Assembly: GCA_900556665.1 (NCBI GenBank)
Contig: USPX01000071.1
Coordinates: 1-8,922, forward strand
Origin: an uncultured Eubacteriales bacterium
GTDB taxonomy: Bacteria; Bacillota_A; Clostridia; Lachnospirales; Cellulosilyticaceae
Reading direction: 5' to 3'
Length of the DNA: 8,922 nucleotides
In this document: one piece after another, positions 8,086 to 8,922 of the stretch
Layout: every line of letters starts with the position of its first letter
Position numbering within the stretch: the stretch's first letter is position 1
Notes under the pieces: generated by a model
What the model was told of the DNA's origin: nothing
The model's input: the letters and a program-made list of their open reading frames with translations, nothing else
Databases searched by the model: none
Program-made: the position numbers and the translations under genes

Positions 8086-8123
8086 AAAAAAAGTAACTAG
8101 CTAATATCTCTAGCTAGTTACTT
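8086..8123 (-). terminator. groEL terminator, placed directly before the lipoprotein RBS
   Basis: AAGTAACTAGCTA (8091-8103) and TAGCTAGTTACTT (8111-8123) form a perfect 13-bp stem with loop ATATCTC. In the minus direction it runs into seven T (8086-8092). It lies 51 bases after the groEL stop and abuts the next gene's ribosome binding site. Confidence 0.9.
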
Positions 8124-8148
8124 CTCATGTTAGTTATACCTATATTTA

Positions 8149-8154
8149 ATTATA
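8149..8154 (-). promoter_or_regulatory. Possible -10 box for the lipoprotein gene, upstream of the terminator
   Basis: A perfect TATAAT on the minus strand lies between the groEL stop and its terminator. A transcript from here (start near 8142) would begin with the terminator hairpin. The -35 position (TAATCC) is poor, so this is tentative. Confidence 0.3.
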
Positions 8155-8174
8155 ACCTGTGCCATGGGGTGGGA

Positions 8175-8922
8175 TTACATCATTCCCATTCCGCCCATAC
8201 CACCCATGCCACCTGCTGGCATAGCTGGTTCATCTTTCTTAATATCAGCTACAATACATTCTGTTGTTAAGAATGTAGATGCTACTGATGTTGCATTTTG
8301 AAGCGCACTTCTTGTTACTTTAGTTGGGTCAACAATACCACCATCAATCATATTTACATATTCTTCTGTAAGTGCATTGAAACCAATACCATCTGCAAGT
8401 TCTGCAACTTTGTTGATTACTACAGCTGGTTCAAGACCTGCATTTAATACGATTTGACGAAGTGGTGCTTCAAGAGCTGCAAGGATGATTTTAACACCTG
8501 TTTTTTCATCGCCTGTAGTTGTATCTAATAATTTAGCTACATCTTTAGCTACGTGGATATATGTGCTACCACCACCACCGATGATTCCTTCTTCTACAGC
8601 TGCACGTGTAGCTGCTAAAGCATCTTCGATACGAAGTTTCTTTTCTTTCATTTCTGTTTCTGTTGCAGCACCAACTTTGATAACTGCTACACCACCAGCA
8701 AGTTTAGCAACTCTTTCTTGCATTTTTTCTTTATCGAAATCAGATGTTGATTGTTCAATTTGGTTACGGATAAGTGCAACTCTTTCTTTGATTGCATCTT
8801 TATCTCCAGCACCATCAACGATTACTGTATTTTCTTTTGTAACTTTAATGCTTGCTGCACGACCAAGCATATCCATTGTAGCATCTTTAAGTTCAAGTCC
8901 TACTTCTTCAGAAATTACTGTA
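8175..8922 (-). CDS. groEL: Chaperonin GroEL (Hsp60), C-terminal part, cut by the window edge
   Basis: GroEL forms the double-ring ATP-driven folding chamber of the cytosol with GroES. The reading frame is open to the right edge, and the visible part is about 249 codons, roughly residue 300 to the end by comparison with E. coli, whose full length is about 545. It begins [21 protein letters not shown], the late apical domain, and continues through the intermediate domain and the equatorial segment [19 protein letters not shown], whose Asp matches the ATP-hydrolysis Asp398 of E. coli GroEL. It ends in the classic GGMGGMGMM tail. Nothing is missing in the visible part. The N-terminal half, with GDGTTT, and any groES would lie upstream, beyond the right edge. 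The Met codon at 8874-8876 is internal, not the start. Confidence 0.97.
   Translation of the reverse strand, partial: TVISEEVGLELKDATMDMLGRAASIKVTKENTVIVDGAGDKDAIKERVALIRNQIEQSTSDFDKEKMQERVAKLAGGVAVIKVGAATETEMKEKKLRIEDALAATRAAVEEGIIGGGGSTYIHVAKDVAKLLDTTTGDEKTGVKIILAALEAPLRQIVLNAGLEPAVVINKVAELADGIGFNALTEEYVNMIDGGIVDPTKVTRSALQNATSVASTFLTTECIVADIKKDEPAMPAGGMGGMGGMGMM

Overview
The window is AT-rich, uses strong AGGAGG-type ribosome binding sites and encodes clostridial-type proteins, so it most likely comes from the chromosome of a low-GC anaerobic Firmicute (Clostridia, perhaps Lachnospirales/Cellulosilyticum-like; the taxon is an inference). Most of it is housekeeping, with one damaged defence-type gene and several non-coding structured stretches.

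Layout from left to right. 1-1000 (minus): a DUF262 (GmrSD-type restriction enzyme, N-terminal domain) gene that runs off the left edge and is split by a frameshift. The shift is exactly explained by a 13-bp tandem duplication. 1001-1940: about 0.9 kb with no gene. Its right half holds three copies of a 122-nt structured repeat with nested pairing and a long stem whose sequence changes between copies while pairing is kept; the third copy merges into the guaA terminator. 1941-3482 (minus): guaA, GMP synthase. 3483-3729: guaA promoter region plus a long imperfect inverted repeat (MITE-like) that reaches the guaB stop codon. 3730-5184 (minus): guaB, IMP dehydrogenase. 5185-5610: guaB leader and promoter plus AT-rich palindromes. 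5678-6208 (minus): a small two-helix membrane protein with its own terminator. 6209-6487: divergent promoter region. 6488-7327 (plus): uppP, undecaprenyl-diphosphatase, starting at TTG. 7366-7404: a perfect 18-bp hairpin, probably a terminator shared by the convergent genes. 7575-8069 (minus): a small lipoprotein with an 11-residue repeat tail. 8175-8922 (minus): the C-terminal part of groEL, running off the right edge.

Functionally, guaB and guaA are the two consecutive steps IMP to XMP to GMP. They are adjacent in pathway order on the minus strand but separated by about 250 bp holding a hairpin element and a guaA -10 box. uppP recycles the undecaprenyl carrier lipid for peptidoglycan synthesis. 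groEL is the chaperonin. The lipoprotein ribosome binding site lies directly after the groEL terminator, so its expression may depend on read-through.

The best leads for something undescribed are the three-copy structured repeat at 1413-1890 and the 13-bp frameshifting duplication in the DUF262 gene.
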